Position numbers and translations under genes: made by a program
Shown here: piece by piece, positions 60,384 to 64,000 of the stretch
How the letters are laid out: each line of letters begins with the position of its first letter
Position numbering within the stretch: the stretch's first letter is position 1
Assembly: GCA_947179485.1 (NCBI GenBank)
Contig: OX359245.1
Coordinates: 37,869,067 to 37,933,066 of the forward strand
DNA length: 64,000 bases
Origin: Allacma fusca
Taxonomy: Eukaryota; Arthropoda; Collembola; Symphypleona; Sminthuridae
Direction of reading: 5' to 3'
The notes under the pieces: model-generated
What the model was told of the DNA's origin: nothing
What the model saw: only the letters and a program-made list of their open reading frames with translations
Databases searched by the model: none

Positions 60384-63036
60384 GAGTCTCGTTAATTAAT
60401 TTTCCACGGAGCTCCTCGGCGGCGAGAGCAGTGAGGTTATAAATGTATGGGAAGGGAATAGAGTGAGAATTGACATTGAGGGAGATGGGGATGAGGGATG
60501 AGAGGGCTGAATGATGGACCATAGAGCGTGTGGACAGCTCTGGATTTTGGAATGCAAAGGCCCGGCTCCCCGGCTGTCCCTGACTGATCGGTGATAAATC
60601 ATGCTCAGGTGTGAGTCTATAGGTCAATAAGGAAATTAGGAAATCCGAGAGCGTTCGCAATGAACCCCATTCCTCACCATGGAGGAATTAAGTGCGAGAG
60701 CATTTAATAACCTACGGAGTGTGGATCTCGAGCTTGAGCCTGGAGATAAATCCTTTTTTTATCGTCTCTTTTTAATACACTCACTCTCTCTCTCTCTCTC
60801 TTCAGAAGATGAGATGAGTCTTGAATATTCTGCCTGATGTAGTTTAATAGTCCAACTGCCAGCTCTCTCTCTCTCTCTCCCTCACTCTATAGCTTACGTA
60901 GAATACAGTGGAATGAAAAATCGTTCCTCCTCTTGACTTAAGACACTTTTGGGAAGGCCGTCCAATATTCCTCCCCACATGTGACGACAGTTTCAATTTA
61001 TTCACAATTCAACAGCTGCAACTGTGTAACAGTGCATCCACTCCAGTACTCACACACACGTAATTCCTTGTACAGGGGAGAACTTCCAACAATACACAAT
61101 AATCTTTTATTGACTTCCCAGAATGAGGGGAATTATTGCAAGGAAAGACTATACACACAGTAGTCACATAACAATAAGGGAATTGTTACCAGACACTCCA
61201 ATGAGAGTCCAAGCTCCATAGACATTATCGAAAGGAAGCAGCTGCTCCTCTTTTTAGTCCTATAAAAAGCACTTCCGCTCACTCACTCCCTGCCATTTTC
61301 CTTACAATTAGTCCCGGGGCCCAGGGAATGCGGAGATAGGTTCAAGGGATCAAATCCAACCTCCATTGTCCCTCAATTTTAAGCAAATGAAATTGCCCCG
61401 AATGATTTTGTTTTTTAATCAGTCCTACTAAATCACTATGCATCAGCATTGCATATATTTTAACATACAATGTTACATACAAACCCCAAATATTCTAGCT
61501 GTCTCAAAATGCCCCAAAACTTGTTGAGAAGTGAATTTTGTACATACCTATACAAGTAAGATTATCAGTATTAAGTAATTACATTTTTACAGTGTGCAAT
61601 CATCAATTCACTTTTACAAAAAAAGCTTAAAAAATTTTATTCAAATTTACTTTAAAAAAAAAGGATTTAAAAATTCCTACAAACTCCGTAAATTTTTCTT
61701 GTCCCTTATAATTTCCGTGGTAAATTCAAATTGTAATAGAACTGTACGACGATTATGCCAAGCATGGATTTTTGGATTTCTTCTGAGTAAAATAAGGGGG
61801 ATATTGTCATTGGAAATAATAGGATAATTTAGCACTTTTTGCATCCTCCTCCCCCTTGAGTATACTCCAGATGTGATCTTGTGCCTATGTAATTTCTTAT
61901 CTCCTTTTGCGACCGTGTGTGTGTGTGTGTTTCGTAAACGTGTCTAGGACACTGTCAATGGAAATGACTTGGGCTCTTGTCTTAGTGCTGCAATGGATAA
62001 GGAGCAATCTTGAGTCAGTGAGGAAAAGTGGGTGAGTCGGCAGTGGTTGAACTGGTTTCCAAGAGCAAGGGAAGAGCCAGCCTAGGAAGAAAACAACTCC
62101 CTAATCCGGCCCCACTCAGCCAATACTTTTGCCAATTTTATGAAAGGAAGGAGTAGCTTCTTACATGATTCCACAATTTATTCTAGGGCTCTAATTATTT
62201 CAGCCTGGCATATAGGACTTCAATGGATGATTTAATAAGCGTGAGGAGATGAGATGATAAATGATGAATGTGCGGGACTTGGGAGTGAATCATCCTTGAA
62301 AATGCATCTGTGAGCGGAGGATTTGTTTTTCCCTGTGAACACGGATTCTCAGGTGGTTGATTGACTTAATTGTGGGTTGAGACGCAGGCGGATTTGGGAG
62401 CGCTAAGTAAAGCGTGGGGTGCATCATCTGATAAGGGCACGCTATTTGTTAAAGCGTGCGAAAAATGTTTGGAAACAAAACATTCAACTTCAGAAATATT
62501 TACGTCAATTATTTCTGGGAACTTTGCAAGTTAAAATTACCTCATCTAAACAAATATACGATACGACTGTTAATCTCCTTTTAATTTTTTTTCTGGAACT
62601 GATGCGTTTTTCCAAAGTCAAACATTTTAAAGATATTCGTGTCCAAGGATCAAAATTAGCATTGGGTCTTATGGGAATATATCTGAAGGTTTTTGTTCCT
62701 GTATATTTAAATGTACCTGTACAAAAAATGCTATTTTATAGGAACTGGGTTCTCTTATATCAAGTTTGCACTGTAGTTGCAAAAATCCAGGGGTCGTCAT
62801 ACTGTCGTAGGAACTTGTTTTTTAAGCACATTAAAATGAATTACATTCCCACAATTGTAAATCCACCTGTAAAAGGTTAGAATTTCAAGAGCATAATTTT
62901 GTTCCTTTTAGGGTTTCTGTTAGGGAAAAATGTATTTATAAATAAATTTACATATACTGAGTGAGGAGTTGCTCCATTAAGGATTCATCTCTCGAGGATT
63001 TTTATATTTTCGAGGAAGGTAAATATTTAAAAATTG
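60384..63036. other. No supported gene upstream of the elongase end
   Basis: TATAAAAAG on the plus strand at 61261 is a good TATA-like match, but the first ATG frames downstream are 3 and 13 codons long. A 153-codon frame at 62419 has no recognised domain. Confidence 0.45.
61915..61931. repeat. (GT)n microsatellite
   Basis: Eight GT units. Confidence 0.85.
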
Positions 63037-63075
63037 GTCGACAGCGACTTTGAAAGTTGCCAGCGCCATCTTTGA
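63037..63075. repeat. GTCGACAGCG...CTTTGAAAGTTG element, copy 1
   Basis: GTCGACAGCGACTTTGAAAG then TTGCCAGCGCCATCTTTGA. A second copy lies 136 bp downstream. Confidence 0.7.
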
Positions 63076-63172
63076 ATTTCCTCAGAATCAGTGTCGGAAT
63101 TTCTTTTTTTTTTACAGGAAGAAGATCCTTAGCATGGAATAGAGCAAAGGATTTAAAAGGTAGTCGACAGCG

Positions 63173-63204
63173 AATTTGAAAGTTGACAGCGCACTCTCTG
63201 AGCA
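63173..63204. repeat. GTCGACAGCG...TTTGAAAGTTG element, copy 2
   Basis: GTCGACAGCGAATTTGAAAG then TTGACAGCGCACTCTCTGAG. Both copies are preceded by ATTTAAAA, suggesting a tandem duplication of about 136 bp with decay between the cores. Confidence 0.7.
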
Positions 63205-63515
63205 GCATTCTTGCACTCGTAGTTGAAATTTCTGGGAGGAGTTTTTCACAGCATCACAGGAGATCGCTGCGTGCAAAATCCAGCTCAAGCATTTCCCAAG
63301 CATTATGAAGGCCATGTGAGAAAAACGTTTTATATTTTAACAACCTATTAGAAATACTACGAAAATAACTATCTTAGCTCCTAAAAACCGTGCAAGTCAA
63401 ATGCTCGTAGGTAAAAAAATAGTTTCGTATATTATTTCCAAAGTAATCAAAAAAAATAAAAATAAATTCGAATAAAAAACAGTAACAGCAAATAAATCAC
63501 ATCAATACAAAAACA

Positions 63516-63521
63516 TTTATT
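63516..63521 (-). terminator. Poly(A) signal for the ELOVL gene
   Basis: First AATAAA on the minus strand after the ELOVL stop, about 160 nt downstream. The 3' UTR between them is very AT-rich. Confidence 0.45.
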
Positions 63522-63682
63522 CGATTTTTTAATTCAAATAAGTTATTCCAGGTATTTTTGTAAAATAATATTTATATTTTCGTTAATTAATATTATTAAT
63601 ATAATTATTATTTTTTTCGAATAATAATATGAGCATGAGCTCCATAAATCCAAACCAATCTATTCCGGGCTTCATTAATTGA

Positions 63683-64000
63683 TCATTGACTCTTGGTCTT
63701 TTTCCTACTCATTAGGTACGAGTGGGCGAAAAAGTTTAAGAAGAGGACAGCAAAGCTGAACAATACAGCACCGAATATATAAATGACGTTCTCGTGTCTG
63801 CTGCAAGGAAGCCCTTGAGCTAAAATAAAAATTGAGGGATGTCCACAATTGTAACATAATTTCCAGCATATTTATGCATTTTCTCATACGAATAGAATTC
63901 CACCAATTCCCTTACCCATCCTGTAGAACGAGTATCCATTAATGTACAGGTAAAGGAACATTTGGAAGATCTGCAAGGACGTCAGGGCCATTGCTAGTTT
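63683..64000 (-). CDS. ELOVL-family very-long-chain fatty acid elongase, C-terminal exons (partial)
   Basis: Two minus-strand coding exons are visible: 63916-64000 (runs off the window; last base G before GTAAGG) and 63683-63819 (after TTTTATTTTAG), separated by a 96-nt intron. The split codon is Ala and the stop is TGA at 63683-63685. The 73 visible residues contain LTSLQIFQM and then an Asn about 10 residues on, a Cys in the loop LPCSRHE, a hydrophobic helix VIYIFGAVLFSFAVLFLNFF, and a basic tail SRKKTKSQ. The LQxxQM block, final helix with FF, and Lys-rich cytosolic ER-retention-type tail match the C-terminus of ELOVL condensing enzymes, which add malonyl-CoA to acyl-CoA in the ER. The QM and Asn spacing is closest to the ELOVL3/6 subfamily as I recall it. 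The catalytic HxxHH box lies outside the window. Confidence 0.85.

Noticed and set aside
62419..62880. 153-codon plus-strand open frame near the elongase
   Set aside because: Hydrophobic and Lys-rich from AT-rich codons; no family recognised, and it is on the opposite strand to ELOVL.

Overview
The window looks like AT-rich nuclear DNA of an arthropod, most likely a crustacean. The evidence is one recognisable ecdysis triggering hormone (ETH) gene with a PRI-amide peptide, introns of about 100 nt in both genes, many GT/GA/AAT microsatellites, and no bacterial-style gene packing. A copepod is possible, but that is a guess. Only two genes can be supported, both on the minus strand. They are a complete three-exon ETH precursor (37.8-39.2 kb, with TATA box) and the last two coding exons of an ELOVL fatty-acid elongase that runs off the right edge (63.68-64.0 kb). 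Nearly all other open frames are short and behave like chance or repeat-driven frames, so about 60 kb is intergenic or intronic.

Layout: 0-2.7 kb has four short copies of the 5' part of a tRNA-His-like sequence. 5.5-9.5 kb has four different degenerate minisatellites. 10.2-10.8 kb has a 37-bp minisatellite. 13.4-14.6 kb has a duplicated hairpin unit, one copy of which is interrupted by an 869-bp hAT-type element full of GGG hexamers. 16.4-16.9 kb has a CTTGAA-type array. 18.6-23.1 kb has five good and two decayed copies of the 5' part of a tRNA-Glu-like sequence. 29-36.8 kb has further AT-rich arrays and a tight plus-strand cluster of five tRNA-Glu-like copies (31.35-31.87 kb). 37.7-39.2 kb is ETH, with an 81-bp minisatellite in intron 1. 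40.08-40.92 kb is a decayed hAT transposon. 41-60 kb has sparse microsatellites, a fourth CAAGTT-type array, two more tRNA-Glu-like copies and several short TACAGTGGAC-type sequences. 60.2-60.4 kb has two 18-mers identical to the complement of a tRNA-Tyr 3' end plus CCA. 63.0-63.2 kb has a two-copy motif, and the ELOVL end follows.

The most unusual signal is the set of 16 well-conserved tRNA 5'-end elements (4 His-like, 12 Glu-like). Each keeps about 25-29 nt, stops before the anticodon loop and has no B box. They are clustered with uniform orientation inside otherwise diverged sequence. Both families carry A where a normal box A has G at tRNA position 10. ETH and ELOVL have no evident functional link: one is a secreted moulting hormone, the other an ER lipid enzyme.
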